Positions 53,094 through 62,723 are shown, numbered from the stretch's first letter. The stretch is 64,000 bases of DNA from Ruminiclostridium hungatei (GCF_002051585.1 NZ_MZGX01000032.1:1-64000); one strand, 5' to 3'. Notes: generated by a model from the sequence alone, not told the origin. Numbers and translations: made by a program.

Positions 53094-53424
53094 TTAAACC
53101 TGTAGTGCCAGTTAATAGAGTCATTAAGAGACGAGTTGCAAGTCACGTGAGGACGACTTTAAAGAAATGCGCAGTATGATTAAAAGCTTTTGCTGAAATT
53201 GTAGGCTTACAGCATGCTGCTTTGGCAGTTAAATTGACAGGATGTCAATTTAAGCAGCCCTGGGAGACCTGGATGGTCGAGTTGCTGCGACGACTAAAAA
53301 AGCAGGCTGAAAGGTATACAATTTCGCCAAAAGCGTTATATACAAGCATTTATTTGAAGCTCGTCCGGGAGTGAGTGGCATTTTCTGACTGTTACCACAT
53401 TTTTAATTAGCACTACAGGTTAAA
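53094..53424. mobile_element. Noncoding block bounded by 22-bp inverted repeats
   Basis: TTAAACCTGTAGTGCCAGTTAA (53094-53115) and the near-complement ending GCACTACAGGTTAAA (to 53424) enclose about 290 bases without an ORF. Inside lies a perfect hairpin TTAAATTGACA/TGTCAATTTAA. The ends resemble those of IS3-type elements, suggesting a MITE or IS remnant; a structured RNA is the other possibility. It abuts the stop of the convergent phosphoesterase gene. Confidence 0.55.
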
Positions 53425-54288
53425 TTAATTCCCATACATTATTCCGCCGGTGCTTTCGTCAGTGTTTCCAGGACTTGCAGGGAGCTGAATTACCGCTACC
53501 TCGGGAATAGAAAAGAACCGGAAGGGAAATATGACATTTCCCAGGCCTCTGTTAATGTACATATTAATGCCGTTTATTTTGTGAAGTCCTCTGAAACATT
53601 TCATTTTACAAAGCTTTTCACTTCTCATGATCTTGAATTCAAGATTAAAAGGCATCCAGATCTGACCGCCGTGAAAATGACCGCAAAGCAAGTAATCCGT
53701 TTTGTTGTGGGGAAGCTGAAAAACAATATCCGGATTGTGGGAGACTGCGATATTTATGCAGCCGGTTTCAAATGAAGATTTTATGTCTTTAAAGGCCCTG
53801 GCTATATCCGGTTTCCCGCTTCTCAGGTCGTCAATACCAATAAGATTATAGGTGTACCGGTCCTTGTGGATTTTTACACTGGAGTTGATGAGAACCTCTC
53901 CACCTGCTGCTTTAAGCTGTTTGACAAAATCAGCGATTCTTTCCGTATTGAAGTGCAGAGCTTTATGATCGTGGTTTCCCAGGGTGAGATAAACCTTGCA
54001 GTTCCCTGTCAGAGGTTTGAGAAAGCTGATGAATTTGGGAATATCCCGGGGGGCTTCTATATAGTCGCCGCTTATAATAATTATATCCGGGTCGGCCTGT
54101 CCTATGAAGGTTAACAGCCTGGAAACAGGTATAAAGATTTTATTAATGTGTATGTCTGATAAGTGCACAATTCTAAGGCCCTTGGAGCTTGTACTGAAAT
54201 TGATTCTGCTCTTGGCCAGAAAGGTTGTCTCAATTCTCATATAGATAAGGGTTACAGCTATTGTAACAAGTATTATAATATATACCAT
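53425..54288 (-). CDS. Membrane-anchored metallophosphoesterase
   Basis: 287 residues. N-terminal hydrophobic anchor (~2-18), then the calcineurin-like motifs: VHLSDIHINK (~46-55), IISGDYIEAP (~77-86), TLGNHDHKAL (~103-112), VSHNPDIV (~183-190), CGHFHGGQIW (~203-212). This is the YkuE/YaeI type with a dinuclear metal site. Its stop coincides with the end of the inverted-repeat block downstream. Substrate unknown. Confidence 0.92.
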   Translation of the reverse strand: MVYIIILVTIAVTLIYMRIETTFLAKSRINFSTSSKGLRIVHLSDIHINKIFIPVSRLLTFIGQADPDIIIISGDYIEAPRDIPKFISFLKPLTGNCKVYLTLGNHDHKALHFNTERIADFVKQLKAAGGEVLINSSVKIHKDRYTYNLIGIDDLRSGKPDIARAFKDIKSSFETGCINIAVSHNPDIVFQLPHNKTDYLLCGHFHGGQIWMPFNLEFKIMRSEKLCKMKCFRGLHKINGINMYINRGLGNVIFPFRFFSIPEVAVIQLPASPGNTDESTGGIMYGN

Positions 54289-54400
54289 TTTTTATGATTC
54301 TCTCCCGGAAAACAGCAGACTTATTGGTCAAAATAAGTATATAGAAAAAAATTGATTTTGTAAAATATGCTTTGTTAAATTCCACTAAAGTAAAAAATTG

Positions 54401-54429
54401 TTGCTAGTTTTTGGAACAGTCAGTATAAT
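54401..54429 (+). promoter_or_regulatory. Promoter of the HD-GYP gene
   Basis: TTGCTA (54401-54406), 17-base spacer, TATAAT (54424-54429), about 100 bases before the start codon. Confidence 0.6.
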
Positions 54430-54532
54430 TATGTTATTAAACTGCATAAATATCATTAATTTGGGTTATATTAATTGGGGTTATAATTATTCGTTATTGT
54501 GCGGTTTATAACTAACATTTTAAGAGGACGAA

Positions 54533-55600
54533 ATGAGAAAGATAAGGATATCAAATTGTGAGCCGGGGATGTTGCTTGGAAGGGCAATATACAACGGAAG
54601 CGTAATACTACTGGAGTCAGGCGCCGTTTTGAGCAGGCAGTATATAGATCGTCTTAAGGAGCTTGGAGTTTCTGAGGTTTACATTGAAGATGATATCTCT
54701 GATGACCTGAAAATAAATGATGCCGTAAATGAGGCTACCAGGCGGGAAGCTGTGGCCTTCATAAAAGAATCCATGGAAAATTACACTTCCATGCAGTTAT
54801 TAAACTCTGCCGAAGCAATTGAAATTGTAAATAGGATAATTGAGGAGATATTGTCCTCTGATGATATTATTGTTAATCTGATGGATATCAAGACCTGCGA
54901 CACATACACCTATTCCCATTGTGTCAATGTATGCATACTGTCCATTATTACGGGAATAAAGCTCAATCTCGGCACTGTTCAGCTTAAAGAGCTGGGGGTG
55001 GGGGCTCTTTTGCACGATATTGGAAAGCTGATGATTCCTACGGATATATTAATGAAAAAAGCGGCACTGTCCAGTGAAGAATACGACATTATCAAGGAGC
55101 ATTCCCAGCATGGCTATAATATTTTAAACAGGCTGCCCCTCATAAGTGAGACTTCAGCCCGGGTGGCGCTTGAGCATCATGAGAGATTTGACGGCAAGGG
55201 CTATCCCAACGGTCTGCGAAAAGACGAAATACATTTGTTTTCAAGAATAGTTGCAGTTACCGATATTTTTGATGCACTCACCTCAAACAGGATTTACAGA
55301 GAAAAAATCAGTACGAATCAGGCAATAGAATATCTTACTTTTATGGCGGCACCAACACTGGATGCCAGTGTTTTGAGCTGCTTTGTCCAAATTATCCCTC
55401 CATTTCCCATAGGTACGGGAGTTATACTCAACAACGGTGAAAAGGGAGTTGTTATAACCATAAACAGGAATTACCCCACCAGGCCGGTTGTCAGGCTGGT
55501 TTTTAATGCAGACGGCAGCCAGAAGGAATTTTACGAGGAAATAAATCTTGCCGAAACAAGCAATTATACAATTATAAATAATGCGGAGCTTATAAGATAG
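54533..55600 (+). CDS. HD-GYP domain phosphodiesterase
   Basis: 355 residues. N-terminal region (~1-110) of the DUF3391-like type without a receiver or membrane segment; HD-GYP domain ~120-300 with LLHDIGKLMIP (~159-169), EHHERFDGKGYPNGL (~213-227) and VTDIFDALTS (~243-252). The HHExxDGxGYP motif and the HD pair are intact, so c-di-GMP (or cGAMP-like) hydrolysis is likely. AAGAGGA precedes the ATG. Confidence 0.92.
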   Translation: MRKIRISNCEPGMLLGRAIYNGSVILLESGAVLSRQYIDRLKELGVSEVYIEDDISDDLKINDAVNEATRREAVAFIKESMENYTSMQLLNSAEAIEIVNRIIEEILSSDDIIVNLMDIKTCDTYTYSHCVNVCILSIITGIKLNLGTVQLKELGVGALLHDIGKLMIPTDILMKKAALSSEEYDIIKEHSQHGYNILNRLPLISETSARVALEHHERFDGKGYPNGLRKDEIHLFSRIVAVTDIFDALTSNRIYREKISTNQAIEYLTFMAAPTLDASVLSCFVQIIPPFPIGTGVILNNGEKGVVITINRNYPTRPVVRLVFNADGSQKEFYEEINLAETSNYTIINNAELIR

Positions 55601-55704
55601 CAGGAGAGGGAGCTGGGAGAGGTTATAAAGTGCTTTTAGGAGAAATTAGGGATGTTAGTGTCCCGGTTGTCCTCCAAAGGTAGGTTTAATCAAGTAATTT
55701 GTTG

Positions 55705-55733
55705 TTGACAAACATCTGGTTTGTCATTATAAT
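55705..55733 (+). promoter_or_regulatory. tRNA-Leu promoter with internal dyad
   Basis: Consensus TTGACA (55705-55710), 17-base spacer and TATAAT (55728-55733), 14 bases before the tRNA. The -35 and spacer carry a perfect TGACAAAC/GTTTGTCA dyad with a 5-base centre (55706-55726). Confidence 0.85.
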
Positions 55734-55746
55734 AAAACATGCTCGT

Positions 55747-55829
<83 letters not shown>

Positions 55830-55836
55830 AATCATG

Positions 55837-55883
55837 ATAATCCGAACCTTGTCCCCGTTGGGGATGGGTTCGGATTATTGCTT
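55837..55883 (+). terminator. Terminator after tRNA-Leu
   Basis: ATAATCCGAACC pairs with GGTTCGGATTAT around a loop that itself holds CCCC/GGGG; a short TGCTTT tail follows. Confidence 0.8.
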
Positions 55884-55970
55884 TATATTGACTATGATTT
55901 TTTCCCCAACGGCGTGAAGCGCGGCCCGGAATCCAAGCCGATAGGCCCACGAAAGAAGAAAGCTGAATAA
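55879..55970 (+). pseudogene. C-terminal remnant of an unknown protein
   Basis: An open frame without a start reads YIDYDFFPNGVKRGPESKP and ends in a basic PRKKKAE before a TAA at 55968-55970. The codon pattern looks real and the tail is typical of a DNA-binding or mobile-element protein, but only about 30 codons remain, starting within the tRNA terminator. It may be the tail of an integrated element gene cut at its boundary. Confidence 0.35.
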
Positions 55971-56028
55971 ACATAATAAAGGGCGGCGGTATCGTAAATC
56001 TACAATACCGCCGCCCTTTATTATGTTT
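55969..56028. terminator. Perfect 24-bp hairpin at the island edge
   Basis: AAACATAATAAAGGGCGG... pairs exactly with ...CCGCCCTTTATTATGTTT around a 12-base loop. Such a long GC-rich perfect stem is an efficient two-way terminator; it separates the tRNA region from the following genes. Confidence 0.8.
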
Positions 56029-56270
56029 CGAGAAGCATCAAACCGTGCACCCCCTTGAATAAACGTACACGACTCCTCTTTCAGCCAGTCAAGTATCTCT
56101 TATGGCTTTTCCCTCGTTTCTTTTGTGTTTGGTCGACCATGTTTATATTTTGTAGTAAAAAAGCGCAATCCCCGTTTTTCTGCGGGAATTGCATTTTAAG
56201 TAAGGTTTACACTTTGAAATTGCACCCTTGCAATTATCGTGGTAGAATATAGTAATAAGAGGGTGTTCCT

Positions 56271-56743
56271 ATTTATCTGCCCGGCGCTATCAATGAGCGC
56301 ATCGGTGACTTGCAGACAAGCAAGGTGTTACAGCAAAAGGAATTGGCTGAATTGGGTGGGATATCTCCTTCACAGATTAGCGGCATCGAAACCGGAGAAT
56401 CGAAGAATATTACAGCCGATACGATTGCAAAATTGGCAAAAGCTTTGAATGTCTCCACCGATTACATATTAGGGATTACCACCGTCAGCGTTCCGAAAAG
56501 CTATGGGATAACAGCGGCGAATTAATAGGTGATACTGCGCCATTACATGATATGTTGCGGAAAATTCAAGCGAACATGCAATACAGCACGAGCGGGGTCG
56601 CTACCAAGGACGCCGCCGCTTCGATTCTTACACAGCAGTTAGCACAGATGGGCATCTTTGATGAAGAAACAATGGCGGCATTCAAAAATATAGCGCAATC
56701 CGCTTTTGAACGATTAAGCAGCAGCGAAGATACCTCTGATTGA
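56271..56743 (+). pseudogene. XRE-type regulator, broken by internal deletion or frameshift
   Basis: First part: a helix-turn-helix protein of ~85 residues ending at TAA 56525 (QQKELAELGGISPSQISGIE, then ALNVSTDYILGIT). Related regulators start MYLP, and here the corresponding codon is ATT (ATTTATCTG at 56271), so the true start is lost, ATT is used, or a downstream TTG (56310) serves. Second part: in another frame, 56552-56743, a 63-residue tail (KDAAASILTQQLAQMGIFDE) of the kind found at the end of the same family. The middle is missing. Either a decayed gene or two short genes. Confidence 0.55.
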
Positions 56744-56782
56744 CATATGACCTGCGATAATAATATATGGATGGTGAAAGAA

Positions 56783-58867
56783 ATGGCAATTCCTAAGAAT
56801 CTTACAAAGCAAAGTGTTTTCGATGCTATTCAATATATTGAGCAGAACGGCATTCCTCATCATAATCAAAGTACGAAATATGACTTAATAGCTGACTCAG
56901 GGAAAAAATACCCGCCTAAATATGTAATTGCAGTAGCGAGTCACCTCGCTAACAACACAGACATTTCCGTTGACGGTTATAATGCTGTAGAAGCTAAAAA
57001 CTTGTTAGAGGGGCTTGGATTTGTGATTAACACAAAACAAGAAAAGTATGAGCTTTTAATAACGGCCGATAACATTACATCAAGTGACGATCAATTTACT
57101 ATTGACAACCTTGGACTTGGTGATAACTATAAGCCTTTAGATGCTTATTTTAGAAATTTCGATGGTGTAGTTATTCGCCGTAAATATAATAAAGGTGAGA
57201 GAAGAAACTCTAATCAAACAATGCCGCGATTGGCATTTCAGCTTTTCGAGCAGTCTATCGCTGCCCTATCAGTGGAAGAAAAAGAGGATTTCCCGATTTG
57301 CCAGTATACGCCAAGTTCAGAAATGATTCGCGGCATATTTCCAAGTGTTGAAGCCCTTAAAAAGCGAAGAAATTCAATAGAATATTTGACTTACAGCTAT
57401 GCCGGTGACAGGCTGTTTGTTATTTATTGTTGGAATATTTTTTCAACCATTTTGTTTGTCCAAGAGTGCTTAAAGCGTTTTGGCAAAAAAAGCGATGAAT
57501 TTGTCCTTACGTATCGTGAAAAGGATAAAAAAGAAGCTGCTCAGCCAGAAAATGAAGAAGTTTTGGTTGAAGAACAGATTATGGAGTTTAATGGCTATGC
57601 AAACCCTTATTCTAACAATTTAGTTGAATCGAAGAATGTGATTTTCCGTGGAGCCCCCGGAACTGGAAAAACCTATCTGGCAAAGGAAATCGCTACGGAT
57701 ATTATTAGCAACGGCTATTTTTCCGACTATACGATGCTGAGTAATGAGCAAAAGAAGCAAATTGAATTTGTCCAGTTCCACCCCAGCTATGATTACACGG
57801 ATTTTGTAGAAGGCTTACGCCCAACAACAAATAGCGATGGTTCTATGGGATTTGAGCTTCAAGACGGCATATTCAAAAAGTTTGTCGCCAAAGCGAGAAA
57901 GAACTTTGAGGACTCACAAAAATCGAAAGAGGTTATCGAAAAAGAATCATCGGTGCAAGAAATAATAGATGAGTTTTTCTCAAACATTGAGTTCGGCGTT
58001 GATGAATTTGAAATTACTCGCGGTACCAAATTTTATATTACTGGTGTAGATGAAAAGCATATATATATTTCTATTCCCGAGAACAAAGTTACGGATACCC
58101 TAAGTTTGAATATCAATGAGTTGAGAGAGATGCTGGAGTCCGGGCAGGAATTTACGCAAAGAAAAGATGTGAAACAGTTCTTCGGAAAGCTGCATGGCTC
58201 CCAACACTACTCTTATGATTTGGCGATTTTCAATGCAATAAAAGCAAGGAATCTACCTGCATCCAAAACTGTGGTCAAACAAGAAAAATTGAAACCATAT
58301 ATCTTTATAATTGATGAAATAAACCGTGGCGAAATATCCAAAATATTCGGAGAGCTATTTTTCGCAATTGATCCAGGATACCGTGGTGAGGTCGGCGCAG
58401 TATCTACGCAGTATGCCAACCTACATGAAAAGCCGGACGAGAAATTCTATATCCCTGAAAATGTTTATATCATCGGAACAATGAATGATATTGACCGTTC
58501 TGTGGATAGCTTTGACTTCGCAATGCGCCGACGTTTCAGATTTATTGAAGTCAAAGCTGACGAGCGACTGGAAATGCTTGATTCTCTTGGAGATGGTAAG
58601 GAAGAAGCCATTCACCGAATGACCGCCCTTAATAATGAAATTTCCAAAGTTGAGGAGCTTAATGAAAATTATCATATTGGCGCATCTTATTTCTTGAAAT
58701 TGAAGGTCTTGAGCGTTGAGCAACTATGGACTGATTATCTTTTCCCTTTACTTCAAGAATATGTTCGTGGTATGTATGACGAGGAAGGTATCATGAAAAG
58801 ATTTGCCAGGGCTTATGGATATATAGAAGCTCAAGAAGGTGACGGTAATGACAGAAATCAAGATTAA
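56783..58867 (+). CDS. mcrB: McrB-like GTPase subunit of a methyl-dependent restriction system
   Basis: 694 residues. N-terminal domain (~1-85, IPKNLTKQSVFDAIQYIE, STKYDLI, KKYPPKYVIAVASHLA) of the type found in ScoMcrA-like modification readers; an unrecognised middle region (~95-280); AAA+ domain with Walker A GAPGTGKT (~290-297), FHPSYDYTDFVEGLRP, Walker B FIIDEINRGEISKIFGELF (~507-525) and the McrB-specific GTMNDIDRSVDSFDFAMRRR (~563-582). ATG 56783 matches the family start; ATG 56747 is an alternative. mcrC overlaps its end. GTP-driven translocation that feeds the nuclease. Confidence 0.93.
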   Translation: MAIPKNLTKQSVFDAIQYIEQNGIPHHNQSTKYDLIADSGKKYPPKYVIAVASHLANNTDISVDGYNAVEAKNLLEGLGFVINTKQEKYELLITADNITSSDDQFTIDNLGLGDNYKPLDAYFRNFDGVVIRRKYNKGERRNSNQTMPRLAFQLFEQSIAALSVEEKEDFPICQYTPSSEMIRGIFPSVEALKKRRNSIEYLTYSYAGDRLFVIYCWNIFSTILFVQECLKRFGKKSDEFVLTYREKDKKEAAQPENEEVLVEEQIMEFNGYANPYSNNLVESKNVIFRGAPGTGKTYLAKEIATDIISNGYFSDYTMLSNEQKKQIEFVQFHPSYDYTDFVEGLRPTTNSDGSMGFELQDGIFKKFVAKARKNFEDSQKSKEVIEKESSVQEIIDEFFSNIEFGVDEFEITRGTKFYITGVDEKHIYISIPENKVTDTLSLNINELREMLESGQEFTQRKDVKQFFGKLHGSQHYSYDLAIFNAIKARNLPASKTVVKQEKLKPYIFIIDEINRGEISKIFGELFFAIDPGYRGEVGAVSTQYANLHEKPDEKFYIPENVYIIGTMNDIDRSVDSFDFAMRRRFRFIEVKADERLEMLDSLGDGKEEAIHRMTALNNEISKVEELNENYHIGASYFLKLKVLSVEQLWTDYLFPLLQEYVRGMYDEEGIMKRFARAYGYIEAQEGDGNDRNQD

Positions 58868-60164
58868 GGACAATACTTTCACCAGAAAAGAGGAATTTGA
58901 GAATATTGGGATTCTGACCTCAAAAATACTGGACAAGACCCTTGAGCAGCTTGAAAAAGAGGGTGTATTTGTTTTTCCCAAGACACTTAAAGATGCAGAG
59001 GACATTACAAAAGAACAGATGATTCTTCAGAGTGTCAATGATTGCTATCGTACCAGCAATGTCATGGGATTCCTCGGATACGGAAAAGAGCGGCTTGTAA
59101 TTGAATCGCGTTTTTCCAGCGGCAATAAGGATTATTTCTTTCAATATTTGTTAGAGCGCGTTTTGGATTTTCCAAACATCTTAGAGCTTAATACTGATAC
59201 CGACCAAGATAGCAGATTATTTAATTTGCTTTTATTTCTCTTTCCTCGCTATCTGAAATCGGCAATGCGTAAAGGTATGTTTAAAACATATACCCGCAAT
59301 CAATATAATGATGCCAACGTAAAGGGAACAATAGATATTTCACGCCATATAAGAAAAAACACCCCATTTGCCGGAAAAATTGCTTATAATCAACGAGAGT
59401 TTTCGTATAACAATTATCTGACGGAACTGATTCGTCATACAATCGAATTTATCAAGACCAAACCCTATGGCAACAAGTTGCTCGGCATAATCAAAGAGGA
59501 TGTGTCAAACGTTGTTAAAGCAACTTCCAAATACGAATACTACAATCGAAGGAAAGTTATAACTGAAAATAAGAAGAACCCAATACGTCATGCTTATTTT
59601 TGCGAATATCGGGAATTACAACGACTATGTATAATGATTTTACAGCATGAGAAGCATCAAATTGGCACTGGTGTGCGAGAAATTCATGGGATTTTATTTG
59701 ATGGTGCTTGGCTTTGGGAGGAATACATCAACTCTTTAGTTGAACACTTTTTCTATCACCCAATGAACAAAGGTGGCAAGGGTGCTCAACGGTTGTTTTC
59801 CAACAACACCGGGCTAATCTATCCTGACTTTATTAGTCGGGATACCGAGACACGAATTATCGCTGATGCTAAGTACAAGCCCATCAGTAATATTGGGAAT
59901 ACAGACTACTTTCAAGTATTGGCTTACATGTTAAGATTTGAGGCGAAAAAGGGCTTCTATTTATATCCAGAAAGCAGAGGAATCGAACCTTTTGAATTGC
60001 GATTGAATAGTGGCTCAACATATGAGAATAACGTGACCGCTCGCGATGACATATCAGTTATCAAATGTGGATTACGTATTCCCAAAACCGCTGAAAATTA
60101 TGTTCACTTTAAAACGCAAATGCGAGATAGTGAAATGGTGTTTATGAATCAGTTTAATAGCTAA
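58848..60164 (+). CDS. mcrC: McrC-like nuclease subunit
   Basis: 438 residues. Middle region FLFPRYLKSAMRKGMFKTY and DANVKGTIDISRHIRKNTPF (~165) match McrC; PD-(D/E)xK nuclease core at the C-terminal side: LIYPDFISRD (~323-332) and IIADAKYKPI (~337-346). Works with McrB to cut modified (usually methylated cytosine) foreign DNA. ATG 58848 overlaps mcrB by 20 bases, with AAGGTG upstream. Confidence 0.93.
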   Translation: MTEIKIKDNTFTRKEEFENIGILTSKILDKTLEQLEKEGVFVFPKTLKDAEDITKEQMILQSVNDCYRTSNVMGFLGYGKERLVIESRFSSGNKDYFFQYLLERVLDFPNILELNTDTDQDSRLFNLLLFLFPRYLKSAMRKGMFKTYTRNQYNDANVKGTIDISRHIRKNTPFAGKIAYNQREFSYNNYLTELIRHTIEFIKTKPYGNKLLGIIKEDVSNVVKATSKYEYYNRRKVITENKKNPIRHAYFCEYRELQRLCIMILQHEKHQIGTGVREIHGILFDGAWLWEEYINSLVEHFFYHPMNKGGKGAQRLFSNNTGLIYPDFISRDTETRIIADAKYKPISNIGNTDYFQVLAYMLRFEAKKGFYLYPESRGIEPFELRLNSGSTYENNVTARDDISVIKCGLRIPKTAENYVHFKTQMRDSEMVFMNQFNS

Positions 60165-60197
60165 TATTGATGTGGGCGAGCGAAGTGAGGTGAGTAA

Positions 60198-61345
60198 ATG
60201 GTTAAAGGATTTGTCTTTTTTCGTGATGGGAAGATTCCATTCGTAATCGAAGATTATCGTATGGAATTATTCACAGATGATAGCCTGCTAAAGGATTTTA
60301 CAAAAGAACATAATTTTAAGAATAATTATATTCTACAAGGACAGTATTTTGGTAATGGATTTCAAGCTCAAAAAGCAATGTTTTTAGTTGAGCGTTCCAT
60401 CGGCAACACATGTTACTTACGCTGCTACATCATTAATATGCTTACAGTTGAAGATGCCTACGATACCATTGGTTTACAATCACCATCCCTTGATGATGTT
60501 TTTAGATACGGCTACAACTATTTGGATATGGTTAGAGCAGGAGTCAATTTGGCCGTGGAACCAAAGGATATTTATAAAACACAATTTGACATGAACGACA
60601 GACAGTATGAATTAACATATCGCATAGGGCACGACAATCGTCTGGGCTTATTAGAGGACTTTGATAGAAAAGGTGAGTTGCTGGTTCCACTCAAAACTAT
60701 CGAAATCCAGGAGTGCTATGATATATCAATGGTTCTGTGCCGCCTTGCTATGTTTATGACCTCCCAAGCCGAAGCGCCATTCAAACGAATTACCCTATAT
60801 AAAGACGGTCGTCCGAGAGGATGGTTTTATTGTCCCCTCGTTTCAAAAGAAGCCGTATCAGTGCGCGATATGATGTTTTATGAGTTTGACGTTATGAGAT
60901 ACATTCCGAAAATTTTGAATAACATAGCGTTAGATTCAGGAAATAAAATCAGGAAAAGCATTTCGTTGGGACATTTGGGTAATTTTGATTCTTTGTTTTC
61001 GCCCAGCGATTCATGGAACAGGTTATGGCGTTTGAATATCTGTTTGATAAACTGGATCACAAAAAGGCTCAAGACCCAAGGGTTCCGCTAAAAAATGAGC
61101 TAGAATGCATGTTTAATGCATTCCCAAAATTACTATCAGATTTTAACTTATCATCGGGCAGGGTCAGTGAACAAGTTAAAGAACTCAGACGAAGCATTGT
61201 GCATGGGTATGCGTATTATTATGATTTCAAAAATGATTCCAAAACTCAGCGTTTAATTCTTTTGCTCGACAAGCTAATCAGGAATATGAGCTTGCTATGT
61301 ATCGGATTTTCGAAGGATGATATTGCAGAGTTTCCTATATATTAA
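60198..61345 (+). pseudogene. HEPN-type (ApeA-like) protein interrupted by a frameshift
   Basis: The first frame (ATG 60198 to 61091) has a ~270-residue N-terminal part (for example GFVFFRDGKIPFVIEDYRME and DRKGELLVPLKTIE). Near 61010 the reading must change phase: the first frame reads SPSDSWNR whereas the other reads FMEQVMAFEYLFDKL and continues to 61345. The joined product of ~380 residues ends in a HEPN-like helical domain with an RRSIVHG (R-x4-H) motif, the ribonuclease signature. Such proteins are abortive-infection effectors. GAGGTGAG precedes the ATG. Position right after mcrC suggests an accessory defence gene; the frameshift may be real or a sequence error. Confidence 0.6.
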
Positions 61346-61560
61346 ATGGTTGGTCTTACGTGGCCAACGGCGAGGGATGTCAGCGTCCGTGTGCGGAGAC
61401 AAAGGACGAGGAGACGAGGGCTGTATACCTGCCGACACTCTTGAAAACTAGTGTGTGTACCCACAACACACCCTGGTTTCCCTATCGAAAGGGAAACCCA
61501 ATTTATAAACTACAAAGACAAGAGCGGCGGTTCATCTCGAACCGTCGCTCTGCTTATATA

Positions 61561-61728
61561 TCATTTAGCTTCTTTTGCAATCTCTTGTGCCCGCCGCTGT
61601 TTCCACTCATCAAATTCCCGCTGTCCTTCCTCGCTTTCGAAGAATTGGCGGATTTTCGGCAGGAGCAACCTTGCAAGACTCTCAATCTCCTGCTGTGGGA
61701 TTTCCATCCCGATGTCGTCTTTTGCCAT
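61561..61728 (-). CDS. Small accessory protein (55 aa)
   Basis: ATG 61728 preceded by GGAGGG on the minus strand, TGA at 61563-61561. Product MAKDDIGMEIPQQEIESLAR then LLPKIRQFFESEEG and a basic, helical WKQRRAQEIAKEAK end. The well-placed ribosome site and helical composition support a real gene. Such short proteins are common in clostridial conjugative or mobilisable elements. Function unknown. Confidence 0.6.
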   Translation of the reverse strand: MAKDDIGMEIPQQEIESLARLLLPKIRQFFESEEGQREFDEWKQRRAQEIAKEAK

Positions 61729-62244
61729 TTGCCCTCCTAGGTCTTAGGCAAATGCCACGGCATCCTGTGAAGCTGATTATTTATTTTTATGGGCATTTAT
61801 ACCCTTTAATACAATTATTGTAGCGCTCACGAAATGACTTGTCAAGCTGCAAAACTTAACCGTATCCAGTTTCACCAATTACGGTAACACGGCTGGTTAG
61901 GCAGGAATAGAGTTGTGAAGCAACTCATAATTATCTCTTTCAAGCAAAGCCTGCAGCGTTGTTAAACCCTTCTTTATTCTATTATAAAGTATATAGAACC
62001 CCAGTGAGGACTTTATGAACAACGATTTATGACTATGTCAGAACCCTTGTACCTAAAAATTAAAGCTATGGAACCCCAAATGGGTGACATTAAAAATAAT
62101 GTCCAAACTCCTGCTGAATGTCGTTGCCGCCCTTGGCGGCAAGCGGTCTGGAGGGAGTTTCGGAACTCCCCTATTCCTGCCTTAACTTCGGTAAGTTCTC
62201 ATTGCTGCCTTCGGCGCAAGGGAAAAGCGGAAGGGCCATTGTGT
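61729..62244. other. Gene-poor stretch inside the mobile region
   Basis: 516 bases. On the minus strand short tails end as VTVIGETGYG and NENLPKLRQE, looking like C-terminal remnants of mobile-element proteins. Hairpins TTGCCGCC/GGCGGCAA (~62124-62143) and GGGAGTT/AACTCCC (~62153-62173) lie in the right half. No intact gene seen. Confidence 0.35.
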
Positions 62245-62637
62245 CTACTCAGCACCGTTTCCATGTTCACCACGTACAATTTCCCCAACGGTCGTACGAC
62301 TAATGACAAGCCCAAGTTCCTCAAAAATAGCTTTTGAGATTTTTTGCTGAGATAAACCTTCCTGCCTCAACTCCAAAACTCGCAAGATGACTTGATTGGT
62401 TGCCTTTTTCTTGCGTCCAGCACCGCGCTCATTATATTTTTGCGATTGACGATTATTAATTTTCGCTATTTCCTGCGCATGTTTTTCTTGGAGCAAAGCA
62501 AGCACCTTTTCATGCTCCTGTATGGTAATTCGGTCTTTTAGCTGTTTTCTCATGAGGTCGATTTTCTTGTTGAGCTTCTTGGTATATTCCATCTCTCGGT
62601 CAAGTGCAGCTTGAAGCTGTTCTACTGTTTTTTTCAT
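62245..62637 (-). CDS. Coiled-coil and helix-turn-helix accessory protein
   Basis: 130 residues. Residues ~1-62 form a charged coiled coil (MKKTVEQLQAALDREMEYTK), ~63-80 a basic KYNERGAGRKKKATN hinge, and ~82-125 a helix-turn-helix of the resolvase C-terminal type (LRQEGLSQQKISKAIFEELG then ISRTTVGEIV). It likely binds the element DNA. It sits in a row of minus-strand genes with TnpV. Confidence 0.72.
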   Translation of the reverse strand: MKKTVEQLQAALDREMEYTKKLNKKIDLMRKQLKDRITIQEHEKVLALLQEKHAQEIAKINNRQSQKYNERGAGRKKKATNQVILRVLELRQEGLSQQKISKAIFEELGLVISRTTVGEIVRGEHGNGAE

Positions 62638-62723
62638 GGCAATCTCCCTATAAATGACGATATTTAATTATCGTCATTTGAAGCGTCGGAATACTTCGTT
62701 TGTAATGGCATTTAGACAACGTT

